DNA from: Marinobacter sp. EhC06
Lineage (GTDB): Bacteria; Pseudomonadota; Gammaproteobacteria; Pseudomonadales; Oleiphilaceae
Direction: 5' to 3'
Length of the DNA: 43,370 nt
Assembly (NCBI RefSeq): GCF_001650915.1
Contig: NZ_LXYO01000019.1
Coordinates: forward strand, 1 to 43,370
The notes beneath the pieces are model-generated. The model made no database searches, was not told the DNA's origin, and worked only from the letters and a program-made list of their open reading frames with translations. Position numbers and translations under genes: made by a program. This document shows, one piece after another, positions 1 through 7,310 of the stretch (position 1 is the first letter of the stretch; every line of letters starts with the position of its first letter).

Positions 1-113
1 AATTTCGACGAGTCACTGTCCTGATATTTCATATCCGAAATACCTCGGCCAGCGCCCACACGAATTACTTGGTCAACTTTTTAAAGAGCGTTTGAGCTGT
101 TGCTCAATCAAGG
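1..113 (-). other. 5' leader of an rRNA operon (16S gene lies outside the window)
   Basis: On the minus strand this stretch follows the most downstream of three rRNA-type promoters. It contains a boxB-like hairpin and a boxA-like element, then a sequence resembling the Pseudomonas 16S leader (AAGTAATTCGTGTGGGCGCT type). The mature 16S 5' end is not reached, so the rRNA gene itself lies beyond position 1. The transcript would start near position 113. The identification rests on promoter architecture and remembered leader similarity. Confidence 0.75.
78..107 (-). promoter_or_regulatory. rRNA antitermination boxB-boxA
   Basis: Reading the minus strand, TTGAGC (107-102) and GCTCAA (97-92) form a perfect 6-bp hairpin with a 4-nt loop. 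It is followed by CGCTCTTTAAAAA, which resembles the boxA consensus TGCTCTTTAACA. The boxB-boxA order and spacing match ribosomal antitermination sites bound by NusB/NusE. Confidence 0.75.
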
Positions 114-119
114 CCGCGT

Positions 120-147
120 ATTCTACATCGTTCCGCTGCCTTGTCAA
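120..147 (-). promoter_or_regulatory. rRNA operon promoter, proximal of three
   Basis: On the minus strand a consensus -35 TTGACA (147-142) and -10 TAGAAT (125-120) are separated by 16 bp. The bases after the -10 box are ACGCGG, a GC-rich discriminator typical of stringently controlled rRNA promoters. The A-rich sequence just upstream of the -35 box resembles an UP element. Confidence 0.85.
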
Positions 148-224
148 CCGTTTATTTTTCGATGTTTTCCGCTTCCGGAAAGCGCCGAAAAATGACCCGA
201 CTTACTGCTTGTTTCGAGGCGCGC

Positions 225-252
225 ATTCTACAGCGAACTGCTTGCCTGTCAA
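225..252 (-). promoter_or_regulatory. rRNA operon promoter, middle of three
   Basis: On the minus strand -35 TTGACA (252-247) and -10 TAGAAT (230-225) have the same 16-bp spacing and are followed by the discriminator GCGCGC. An A/T-rich block (about 253-290) upstream resembles an UP element. Boxes and spacing are identical to those of the two flanking promoters. Confidence 0.85.
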
Positions 253-356
253 CTGCTTTCTGAAGATTTTTAAAACTCATTTTCTTCAGCGCTTTCAAAC
301 AGTTATCCTTCGATTTCTGAGCCACCTCAGCGGTGCTCCCCTCGAAAGAGATGCGC

Positions 357-384
357 ATTCTACAGACCTGCCTGGGGGTGTCAA
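357..384 (-). promoter_or_regulatory. rRNA operon promoter, distal of three
   Basis: On the minus strand -35 TTGACA (384-379) and -10 TAGAAT (362-357) have 16-bp spacing and a GCGC discriminator. Immediately upstream, GGCGATT/AATCGCC (386-392 and 408-414) forms an inverted repeat with A/T tracts in its loop, between the tyrS stop codon and the -35 box. This may act as an UP element or a weak hairpin. Confidence 0.85.
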
Positions 385-423
385 CGGCGATTCTGAAAAA
401 AACTCAAAATCGCCCAAAATCGA

Positions 424-1626
424 TCACGCAGTAATCAGAACGCGGGCGATCTTCTTCTTGCCCGCCTGGATGACACAATCATCACCCTCTACAAACATCC
501 GATCGCCTTCGAATTTCTGACCATCCACAAAGACCGCACCACGGCCCAGGACGTCTCTGGCTGCCGCGCCATTCTTTACCAAACCTGCCAGACGAAGCAC
601 TGACGCCATCGGAATCTCTGACTGCCCTTCCAGTGGCACCTCCACAGTCGGCACATTATCAGGAATCTCGCCAAGAGCAACGCGATTACCGGCAGACTTG
701 TGGGCAGTGCGCGCTGCCTCCTCATCGTGGAACCGGGTAATAATCTCTTCCGCCAGCAACTTCTTATAGTCCTGCGGGTTGGCACCATCGGCGACAGCCT
801 TACGGAACTCCTCCACCTCCGCAAGCGGCCGGAAGCTCAACAGCTCGAAGTAACGCCATAGAAGATCATCCGGCATGGAAAGCAGCTTGGTATACATCTC
901 ACCTGGCGAGTCATTCACGCCCACATAGTTGCCCAGAGACTTGGACATCTTCTGAACACCGTCGAGCCCCTCCAGAATCGGCATGGTAAGAATCACCTGG
1001 GGCGACTGGCCGTAGTGCTTTTGAAGAATTCGCCCCATCAGAAGATTGAACTTCTGGTCGGTCCCACCCAGCTCAACATCGGCCTCCATGGCAACAGAGT
1101 CATACCCCTGAACCAACGGATAGAGGAACTCGTGAATCGCGATCGCCTGCTCAGCCCTGTAACGCTTGGTAAAGTCATCCCTCTCCAGCATGCGGGCAAC
1201 GGTGTACTGCCCCGCCAGCTTGATCATATCGGCGGCGCTCATCTTGTTCATCCAATCGGAATTGAACATGACGCGCGTCTTTTCAGGATCCAGGATTTTG
1301 AACACCTGCTCTTTATAGCTAACTGCGTTCTCGGCAACCTGCTGCTCCGTTAAAGGAGGGCGTGTGGCACTCTTGCCAGTGGGATCCCCGATCATCCCGG
1401 TGAAGTCTCCAATCAGAAACATCACTTCGTGACCGAGATCCTGGAACTGGCGAAGCTTATTAATAAGAACCGTGTGCCCAAGATGAAGGTCGGGCGCCGT
1501 GGGATCGAAACCCGCCTTGATCCGGAGCGGACGACCTTCCTTCAGTTTCTCGATAAGCTCATCTTCCGGAATGAGTTCGTCTACGCCTCGCTTGATTATC
1601 GCCAACGCTTCATCAATGGATGCCAT
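424..1626 (-). CDS. tyrS: Tyrosyl-tRNA synthetase
   Basis: The enzyme charges tRNA-Tyr with tyrosine in the cytoplasm. This is a class I synthetase of the TyrZ-like group found in Pseudomonas. The HIGH-type signature is HLGH at residues 48-51, after [13 protein letters not shown]. The second signature KMSKS lies near residue 230, and a C-terminal S4-type RNA-binding domain ends in KKKIARVLI. About 400 residues is normal for the family. The frame is open upstream to a GTG at 1635, but I chose the ATG at 1626 because it gives the family-like N-terminus and sits about 11 bases after a GGGG stretch. The gene is transcribed toward the rRNA operon, and the rRNA promoters begin about 40 bases after its stop codon. 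Confidence 0.97.
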   Translation of the reverse strand: MASIDEALAIIKRGVDELIPEDELIEKLKEGRPLRIKAGFDPTAPDLHLGHTVLINKLRQFQDLGHEVMFLIGDFTGMIGDPTGKSATRPPLTEQQVAENAVSYKEQVFKILDPEKTRVMFNSDWMNKMSAADMIKLAGQYTVARMLERDDFTKRYRAEQAIAIHEFLYPLVQGYDSVAMEADVELGGTDQKFNLLMGRILQKHYGQSPQVILTMPILEGLDGVQKMSKSLGNYVGVNDSPGEMYTKLLSMPDDLLWRYFELLSFRPLAEVEEFRKAVADGANPQDYKKLLAEEIITRFHDEEAARTAHKSAGNRVALGEIPDNVPTVEVPLEGQSEIPMASVLRLAGLVKNGAAARDVLGRGAVFVDGQKFEGDRMFVEGDDCVIQAGKKKIARVLITA

Positions 1627-1921
1627 GAACAACACGTCCCCGCTTTGATCTTGGAAAGATTCTGTCAGTTACAGACTTCAACAAAAGAAATCTGTGAGTT
1701 ACCTGTCCCCCTGCTACAGTAAGCTGACCAGAAATTGACCAACACCGAGTTTGCAGGGCGGCGCATTATAACAACGCTGTCAAAAGAAATCCGGAGGATG
1801 GAACAGTAACCGTAATGTTCCACGCTGTCCCGCATGCATTTTATACGGTAATCTGTTGGACTATACTTGAACAACAGCTTTAATTAGGTAGTACAAGCTG
1901 CCGTAATGCCGATTAAAACGG
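1627..1921. other. Divergent intergenic region tyrS / M23 peptidase
   Basis: This 295-base stretch without a gene holds the candidate tyrS promoter. I see no T-box or other riboswitch. For the rightward peptidase gene I could not find a convincing sigma-70 promoter; the best patches are TATACT near 1862 and TTGAAC near 1866, both without a good partner box. Confidence 0.4.
1765..1773 (-). promoter_or_regulatory. Candidate extended -10 promoter of tyrS
   Basis: On the minus strand the sequence TGTTATAAT is a perfect extended -10 element (TGn followed by TATAAT), then GCGCC. A TTGACA lies only 7 bases upstream of the hexamer, too close to act as its -35 box, so activity would depend on the extended -10. 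The start would fall near 1758, giving a tyrS leader of about 130 bases. Confidence 0.55.
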
Positions 1922-3340
1922 GTGCGATACGTGCTAAAAATGTTTCCCAAAACTCACATTACCATTGCTGCTGCGGCCACGGTTGTTGTTACCGCCGCCG
2001 TCCTTATGAGCCCAAGCAGCAACGTTGAAGCGAAAAGGATGTCCTACGCTCTGGATCTGGAGCAGGGCACCGTTTCTGAAACAGGCGCCTCGACAGTGCA
2101 GGCGACAACCCCGGCCGCCCCTGTCACAGAAACCCAGCCGGAAGTATCCGAATCAGAGGTTGTGACAGAAGCCAGCCAGCAGGCGAACCTTGCTGCGCCG
2201 GAATTGCCCGCCGCCCCGAAAGAGCCCGAGCTCGACTGGCAAACCTTCGCAGTCAAGTCCGGCGACACCCTTTCTTCTCTGTTCAAGAAAGCCGGTTTCA
2301 ATGACGGCATTATGCTCTCCGTGATTCACGGCGACGGCGAGGCGGACAAGCTACAGCGACTGTACGCTGGCGAAACTATTCGCTTTGCCACCTCCGAAGA
2401 CGGCTCACTAGCAGCCATTGATCTGCAACGAAACCTTCTGGAGACTCTGAAGATTACGAAAGAGGGTGATAGCTTCAGCGGCGAGACTGAAGTTCGCAAA
2501 CCGGAAGCACGGCCGGCCTTTGCGTCCGGCACTATCGACGGCTCTTTGTATCTTGCCGCTCGTGATGCGGGCCTCAATGACCGCCTGACCATGGAGCTGG
2601 CAGGCATCTTTGGCTGGGATATCGACTTTGTTTACGATGTCCGGAAGGGCGACCAGTTCGAAGTGGTTTACGAGGAACTCTACCTGGACGGCGAAAAGTT
2701 CGACACCGGTCGAATCCTGTCTGCCAGGTTTGTTAACCGTGGTGAAGAAAACCTTGCTCTGCTCTACACAGACAGCAACGGCGACGCTGATTATTACGCC
2801 CCGGATGGCAAGAGCATGCGCAAGGCATTCCTGCGCACGCCGATAAATGCCCGGATATCTTCTCCGTTCAACCTTCAGCGCCGCCACCCGGTGCTCGACG
2901 TTGTCCGCCCCCACGAGGGCACCGACTATGCAGCGCCTCCTGGAACCCCAATCAAAGCCGCAGGTTCAGGACGGGTAAAATTTGCCGGCTGGAAGGGTGG
3001 TTACGGAAGAACCGTTATCCTCCAGCACGGTGACAACATCACCACCCTTTATGCTCACATGAGCCGACTGGGCAAAGGCATCAAGAATGGCACCCGGGTC
3101 AAGCAGGGCCAGACTATCGGCCACGTCGGCTCCTCTGGAATGGTCACTGGCCCACACCTGCATTACGAGTTCAGGCTGAACGGGTCGCCGCGTAACTCGC
3201 GCACCGTCAAGCTGCCGGATGCCAAGCCCATTCCTTCTTCCGAAATGGCTCGATTCAAGAAGTTCACCGAACAACGAATCGCCCAGTTTGACGTTTTCCG
3301 CGAGAGCTACCAGCAACTCGCACTGGCTTCAGACGACTGA
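1922..3340 (+). CDS. LytM/M23-family murein endopeptidase (MepM-like)
   Basis: This is a predicted periplasmic or inner-membrane-anchored zinc metallopeptidase that would cut peptidoglycan cross-links. An N-terminal hydrophobic segment (about residues 10-30) is a signal or anchor. A Pro/Ala/Glu-rich linker follows, then an OapA/LysM-like domain with DTLSSLFKKAGF near residue 120. The C-terminal M23 domain has H331-x3-D335 and H412-L-H414 as zinc ligands and catalytic residues, all present, so it is not a degenerate EnvC/NlpD type. The start is uncertain: GTG at 1922, GTG at 1931 (GGGTG 8 bases upstream) and ATG at 1940 are all possible. The gene sits 7 bases before anmK, whose product recycles cell-wall sugar, so the two probably form a wall-turnover operon. 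The same pair follows tyrZ in Pseudomonas. Confidence 0.92.
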   Translation: MRYVLKMFPKTHITIAAAATVVVTAAVLMSPSSNVEAKRMSYALDLEQGTVSETGASTVQATTPAAPVTETQPEVSESEVVTEASQQANLAAPELPAAPKEPELDWQTFAVKSGDTLSSLFKKAGFNDGIMLSVIHGDGEADKLQRLYAGETIRFATSEDGSLAAIDLQRNLLETLKITKEGDSFSGETEVRKPEARPAFASGTIDGSLYLAARDAGLNDRLTMELAGIFGWDIDFVYDVRKGDQFEVVYEELYLDGEKFDTGRILSARFVNRGEENLALLYTDSNGDADYYAPDGKSMRKAFLRTPINARISSPFNLQRRHPVLDVVRPHEGTDYAAPPGTPIKAAGSGRVKFAGWKGGYGRTVILQHGDNITTLYAHMSRLGKGIKNGTRVKQGQTIGHVGSSGMVTGPHLHYEFRLNGSPRNSRTVKLPDAKPIPSSEMARFKKFTEQRIAQFDVFRESYQQLALASDD

Positions 3341-3347
3341 ACGAAGA

Positions 3348-4445
3348 ATGGAATCCTGGATAGGGTTGATGTCGGGCACCAGCATGGATGGCATTGATGC
3401 CGTGCTGGTGTCGTTCCAGAACAACACCGTTAAGATCCACGCCTCGCACACCACTCCCTACCCCGATCATATTCGCCACCGCCTGCTTGCCGCCAGCCAG
3501 AATCAGGCCGCACCCGACGAGGTCGGTGAACTAGACACTCTGGTCGGCACGCTGTTTTCCGAGGCGGCGCATGAGGTTATTCAATCTTCCGGCTTTGACC
3601 GAACGACGATTCGCGGCATTGGCAGCCACGGCCAAACGATTCGCCACCAACCCTCCGGCACAGCCCCTTTCTCCATCCAGATCGGCAATCCTTCCGTGGT
3701 TGCCGAAGCCACAAACATCACAACGGTCGCAGATTTCCGAAGAAGGGATATGGCCGCGGGAGGCCAGGGTGCTCCGCTGGTTCCAGCCTTCCATAAGGCC
3801 TTTTTCAGTTTGGATACCGAGAACCGCTGCATTCTCAACCTCGGGGGCATTGCCAACATCACCTGGCTTCCGGCAAGCGCGGACCTGCCGGCAACCGGAT
3901 TCGACACGGGCCCAGCCAATGCATTGATGGATGCCTGGTGTCTGGACCAGACCGGGCTTCCGTTTGATAGCGATGGCCACTGGGCCAAAGAAGGTTCAGT
4001 CAACCAGGAGCTGCTTGATGACATGCTTTCCGATGCCTACTTCTCGAAGGCACCCCCAAAAAGCACGGGCAAAGAGCGGTTCAATCTTGATTGGGTCAAA
4101 ACACTGGTAAGTCGCCACCCGGGCATTCCAGCGGAAGATATCCAGAGGACTTTGCTACAACTGACCGTTACCAGCGTCGTTAATCAGCTGCCTGAGACCG
4201 CAGACCTTCGGGTTTACGTATGCGGCGGTGGGGCGCGAAACCCGCTCTTGATGGAAGAGCTGGGCAAGGCACTGCCTGAAGCCCGACTCTCACTAACCTC
4301 GGAACTGGGTGTGGACCCTCAAATGGTGGAACCTGTGGCGTTCGCATGGCTGGCAAAGCAGGCGCTCGAAGGGAAGCCCGGGAACCTGCCGGACGTGACC
4401 GGGGCGGCCGGCCCTCGCATCCTGGGAGCCATCTACCCGGCCTGA
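3348..4445 (+). CDS. anmK: Anhydro-N-acetylmuramic acid kinase
   Basis: The enzyme hydrolyses and phosphorylates 1,6-anhydro-MurNAc to MurNAc-6-phosphate during peptidoglycan recycling in the cytoplasm. The N-terminus GLMSGTSMDGIDAVLV is the family hallmark. The GSHGQTIRH, LNLGGIANITWL and GFDTGPANALMD blocks of the ASKHA fold follow, and CGGGARNP lies near residue 285. Its 365 residues are typical. The frame is open upstream inside the peptidase gene; the ATG at 3348 is chosen because it gives the canonical N-terminus directly after the peptidase stop. It ends 12 bases from the convergent erpA stop, with no obvious terminator between them. Confidence 0.97.
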   Translation: MESWIGLMSGTSMDGIDAVLVSFQNNTVKIHASHTTPYPDHIRHRLLAASQNQAAPDEVGELDTLVGTLFSEAAHEVIQSSGFDRTTIRGIGSHGQTIRHQPSGTAPFSIQIGNPSVVAEATNITTVADFRRRDMAAGGQGAPLVPAFHKAFFSLDTENRCILNLGGIANITWLPASADLPATGFDTGPANALMDAWCLDQTGLPFDSDGHWAKEGSVNQELLDDMLSDAYFSKAPPKSTGKERFNLDWVKTLVSRHPGIPAEDIQRTLLQLTVTSVVNQLPETADLRVYVCGGGARNPLLMEELGKALPEARLSLTSELGVDPQMVEPVAFAWLAKQALEGKPGNLPDVTGAAGPRILGAIYPA

Positions 4446-4457
4446 AGCCTTTGCCAA

Positions 4458-4811
4458 TCAGATGGAGAAGGAACTGCCACACCCGCAAGTGGAGCTGGCA
4501 TTGGGGTTCTGGACCACAAACTGAGATCCCTGCAGGCCTTCCTGATAATCAATGGTGGCGCCCACCAGATACTGGTAGCTCATCGGATCAACCAGAAGAA
4601 AGACACCATCGCGCTCAATCACAGTGTCTTCCTCATCCTGGTGTTCATCAAACGAGAAGCCGTATTGAAATCCGGAACAGCCCCCGCCCGTGACAAAGAC
4701 ACGGAGTTTGAGTTCGGGGTTTTCTTCTTCCTCGATCAACTCACGTACTTTGGCAACGGCACTGTCACTAAAGAACAGCGGTGTGGCCATTTGTTGCTGA
4801 ACTGCGCTCAA
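4458..4811 (-). CDS. erpA: Iron-sulfur cluster insertion protein, A-type
   Basis: This A-type carrier delivers Fe-S clusters to target enzymes such as IspG/IspH in isoprenoid synthesis. The three cluster-binding cysteines are present: C45 in [11 protein letters not shown], and C109 and C111 in the C-terminal TCGCG. Its 117 residues fit the family. The start is TTG at 4811, preceded by GGAGG with a 5-base gap; an internal ATG at 4790 would lose this ribosome-binding site. Its own sigma-70 promoter overlaps the end of the upstream bactofilin gene. E. coli erpA is controlled by IscR, but I could not identify an IscR box here. Confidence 0.95.
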   Translation of the reverse strand: MSAVQQQMATPLFFSDSAVAKVRELIEEEENPELKLRVFVTGGGCSGFQYGFSFDEHQDEEDTVIERDGVFLLVDPMSYQYLVGATIDYQEGLQGSQFVVQNPNASSTCGCGSSFSI

Positions 4812-4845
4812 GTTCGCCTCCGGATTATCGTGAACAACTCAGGCG

Positions 4846-4874
4846 ATTATGGTATTCCTGACTAAAACAATCAA
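4846..4874 (-). promoter_or_regulatory. Sigma-70 promoter of erpA
   Basis: On the minus strand -35 TTGATT (4874-4869) and -10 CATAAT (4851-4846) are spaced by exactly 17 bp. The start would be near 4839, giving a leader of about 28 bases before the TTG start. The -35 box abuts the stop codon of the bactofilin gene, so erpA can be transcribed separately from the upstream genes. Confidence 0.6.
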
Positions 4875-5360
4875 CTATTCGGACTTTCCACCATCGGCCG
4901 ACTCCTCGGATCCCGAGTCCTCATCACCGTTGGCAACCTGCTTGTGCCCGGATCCGGCAGATTTGGCATCCTGGGATAGCAGACCGACAGGTTCCCGCTG
5001 ATGTACCAGATTTCCGTTCACCGAGGCACCCATCGCCATCTCGATCAGGTTGTAGTACACGCTACCATTGATAGAGGCTTTTTCCGCCAGTTCAAGATGC
5101 GCCGATGCGTAAACATCACCGTTCACAGTACCGTTAATAATGACGTGGGGCGCGTTGATATCGCCTGTCACTTCGCCAACTTCCGAAACCCTGAGCACCG
5201 CGTCAGTGCCCTCATCAGCAACCACCTTCCCGCGAATACGGCCATCCACGTGAAGCCCACCGCTGAAATGCACATCCCCTTCCACGGTAGTCCGAGAGGA
5301 AATCAGAGTGTCAAAATGGCCGGTGGGCCGGCGCGGTTTCTGCTTTTTCTTGCCAAGCAT
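4875..5360 (-). CDS. Bactofilin (polymer-forming cytoskeletal protein)
   Basis: Bactofilins self-assemble without nucleotide into beta-helical filaments that scaffold cell-envelope or shape functions at the inner membrane. The central part (about residues 18-120) shows the family's short repeating beta-helix pattern: DTLISSRTTVEGDVHFSGG, LHVDGRIRGKV, GEVTGDINAPHVIINGTVNGDVYA and ASINGSVYYNLIEMAMGASVNGNL. The N-terminus is basic (KKKQKPRRP), and the C-terminus is a disordered acidic/Ser-Gly tail. It starts one base from the stop of the upstream membrane coiled-coil gene, so the two are translated from one message. That pairing suggests a scaffold plus membrane partner, an inference from context only. 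Confidence 0.92.
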   Translation of the reverse strand: MLGKKKQKPRRPTGHFDTLISSRTTVEGDVHFSGGLHVDGRIRGKVVADEGTDAVLRVSEVGEVTGDINAPHVIINGTVNGDVYASAHLELAEKASINGSVYYNLIEMAMGASVNGNLVHQREPVGLLSQDAKSAGSGHKQVANGDEDSGSEESADGGKSE

Positions 5361-5361
5361 G

Positions 5362-6102
5362 TCAGTTCTCCGTTAAATCGTCCCAGTTAAAGGTGCGCTC
5401 GGCTTGCGAGGATTTTCTTCCCTCCGCCTGGGCTACCACCTGGATCTCAAGCGGCTCAAATTCTTCCGGCAATTTCAGCGAACCTTCAACGTCCTGAAAA
5501 TACCGGAAACGGAATTTCACACCGAGATCGGCTATATCCTCCGAGAGATCACGCAAAGCGATGACCTCTTTTTCTTCATCACGCAAACCGATGACATTGA
5601 CCGCCACCACACCGGAAATGTAGCTCTTGTTGTTGCCGACCTGGGTCAGCACCAACTTGAAGTCATAGCTATCCCGATTACGGGCCGGAACCAGCGTAAA
5701 ACTGTCAACCTGGAGCCCCTTGCTGGTTTCCGAAGGCGCCATGATGTTTTTATAGAAGGTCAGGTCCGATTGCAGTGATCCAATGCGGGTTTCCAGATCG
5801 ACGATGGTTTTTCGCGCCTGGTTAAGAGCCTGCTCATCAATTGCGCGCCCTCGTTCCAGGTTGATCAGCTGTTGCCGGGCCTTGCGGAAATCCTCTCGCA
5901 GCGTTTCGACTTCATTCTCCAGTACCTGGTTGGACTCCTCAGCATTGGAGAACCGGAAACCACCCTGAGCCAGACCGGTTGCATAGCCGGCAATCGCCGC
6001 AACAACGGTAAAAACCAGCAGAATGGCCGTTCTGCGCAGGCGATAACCGGGGCGATGGCGAATAACGACATACTCTTCAGCAGGCTTTCGCTGTTCGCTC
6101 AC
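5362..6102 (-). CDS. Single-pass membrane coiled-coil protein (DUF6776-like)
   Basis: I recognise this as a conserved gammaproteobacterial hypothetical protein of unknown function; the DUF6776 name is from memory. It has a basic cytoplasmic N-terminus, one membrane segment (RTAILLVFTVVAAIAGYATG, about residues 26-45), a long coiled coil (about residues 55-125, rich in E/R/L heptads) and a C-terminal beta-rich domain ending FNWDDLTEN. I chose the GTG at 6102 because GGGAAAG lies just upstream; the longer open frame would overlap argC. It lies between argC and the bactofilin gene, directly coupled to the latter, so a role linking bactofilin filaments to the membrane is possible but unproven. 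Confidence 0.8.
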   Translation of the reverse strand: MSEQRKPAEEYVVIRHRPGYRLRRTAILLVFTVVAAIAGYATGLAQGGFRFSNAEESNQVLENEVETLREDFRKARQQLINLERGRAIDEQALNQARKTIVDLETRIGSLQSDLTFYKNIMAPSETSKGLQVDSFTLVPARNRDSYDFKLVLTQVGNNKSYISGVVAVNVIGLRDEEKEVIALRDLSEDIADLGVKFRFRYFQDVEGSLKLPEEFEPLEIQVVAQAEGRKSSQAERTFNWDDLTEN

Positions 6103-6118
6103 AATCTTTCCCTGTGCA

Positions 6119-7159
6119 TCAAGGCAGCAGCGCCGGGGCCTCAAGCCCCATGGTTTCTTTCAGGCCGAACATGATGTTCATATTCTGAACCGCCTGCCCC
6201 GCCGCGCCTTTCACCAGGTTGTCGATCACAGAGGAGACAATCACGATGTTGCTCTGTTCCTGCCTGTGCAGCGCCATACGACACTGGTTCGCCCCGCGCA
6301 CACTGCGGGTTTCCGGATGGCTGCCAAAAGGCATGACATCGACAAAAGGCTCGTCGGCAAAACGCTCTTCAAACAACGCCTGCAGCCGATCAAAATCGGC
6401 CGGATTTTTCAGCTCGGCGTAGAGTGTTGCTTCAATGCCACGAATCATTGGAATCAGATGGGGAACGAAAGTCACGCCCACATCGCTGCCGGCCGCGCCG
6501 GACAGTCCCTGGCGAATCTCTGGCAGATGGCGATGGCCAGAGGCGCCATAGGCCTTGAAGCTTTCACCAACCTCACCGTGCAGCATGCCAATCTTGCCCT
6601 GCCGGCCGGCGCCGCTGGCGCCGGATTTGGCATCCGCAATCAACCGGGCAGGATCTACCAACCCTTGCTCCAGCAAAGGCAGGAAACCAAGTTGAACCGC
6701 GGTGGGGTAACAACCCGGGTTGGCAACCAGCTGAGCCGCACGTATTTCGTCCCGCACCACTTCCGGCAGACCATAGACCGCTTTTTCAGCCCATTCCGGG
6801 CTTTCATGGGCCATGCCGTACCAGTTAGCCCACACATCCAGATCCTTCAGACGAAAATCGGCGGACAGATCCACTACACGCACGCCGGCCGACATCAGTT
6901 CCGGAACCATTCTCATGGCTACGCCATGGGGCGTTGCGAAGAACACCAGATCGCAGGCTCCAAGCACGGCTACGTCAGGCTCAGAAAACGCCAGGTCGTA
7001 GTGCCCTCGCAAATTGGGGTACATATCCGCTACCGGCATGCCCGCCTCAGACCTTGAGGTAATGCAACTGACCGAAACTTCAGGGTGAACCGCGAGGATT
7101 CTCAGCAGTTCCACACCGGTGTAGCCGGTGCCACCAACGATGCCTACTTTAATCACCAT
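6119..7159 (-). CDS. argC: N-acetyl-gamma-glutamyl-phosphate reductase
   Basis: The enzyme reduces N-acetylglutamyl-5-phosphate with NADPH in arginine synthesis. The nucleotide-binding motif [10 protein letters not shown] is at residues 6-15, and the catalytic cysteine is C150 in NPGCYPTA. A conserved KSGASGAGR segment follows. Its 346 residues match the family. I placed the start at the ATG at 7159 because GGAGAAA lies directly upstream; the frame stays open for another 450 bases, but that extension has no family similarity. No other arginine gene is adjacent. It probably heads the leftward argC-coiled coil-bactofilin transcript. I could not find a convincing ArgR box. Confidence 0.97.
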   Translation of the reverse strand: MVIKVGIVGGTGYTGVELLRILAVHPEVSVSCITSRSEAGMPVADMYPNLRGHYDLAFSEPDVAVLGACDLVFFATPHGVAMRMVPELMSAGVRVVDLSADFRLKDLDVWANWYGMAHESPEWAEKAVYGLPEVVRDEIRAAQLVANPGCYPTAVQLGFLPLLEQGLVDPARLIADAKSGASGAGRQGKIGMLHGEVGESFKAYGASGHRHLPEIRQGLSGAAGSDVGVTFVPHLIPMIRGIEATLYAELKNPADFDRLQALFEERFADEPFVDVMPFGSHPETRSVRGANQCRMALHRQEQSNIVIVSSVIDNLVKGAAGQAVQNMNIMFGLKETMGLEAPALLP

Positions 7160-7230
7160 TTTCTCCAGCGACGTCGTATCAGAATTAAGAGCTTTAACGC
7201 CGTAGTCTACCATGATAAACCAATGACTTA

Positions 7231-7258
7231 TTGCAGCCCTCAGGGCGACCGTTACAAT
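7231..7258 (+). promoter_or_regulatory. Sigma-70 promoter of the ClC channel operon
   Basis: -35 TTGCAG (7231-7236) and -10 TACAAT (7253-7258) are separated by 16 bp. The start is predicted near 7265, inside the palindrome that follows, about 45 bases before the ATG. Confidence 0.5.
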
Positions 7259-7260
7259 GT

Positions 7261-7279
7261 TGTCAGAATCCTTCTGACA
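7261..7279. promoter_or_regulatory. Perfect palindrome overlapping the ClC start site
   Basis: TGTCAGAA (7261-7268), TCC, TTCTGACA (7272-7279): perfect 8-bp arms with a 3-bp centre. It lies 2 bases after the -10 box, where a repressor would block initiation. In RNA it could also form a short hairpin at the very 5' end. I do not recognise the binding protein. Confidence 0.5.
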
Positions 7280-7310
7280 GTCCACCCAAATCCACCGGAC
7301 CTCTGGCCTC

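Noticed and set aside
92..520. Open frame of 142 codons on the plus strand over the rRNA promoters
   Set aside because: It covers the leader, three promoters and the end of tyrS; no family similarity.
1779..1784. TTGACA on the minus strand as the -35 box of tyrS
   Set aside because: It is only 7 bases from the TATAAT, too close for a sigma-70 promoter; the extended -10 explains the site better.
3531..4024. Overlapping antisense frames within anmK
   Set aside because: No motifs or initiation signals; shadow frames of a GC-rich gene.
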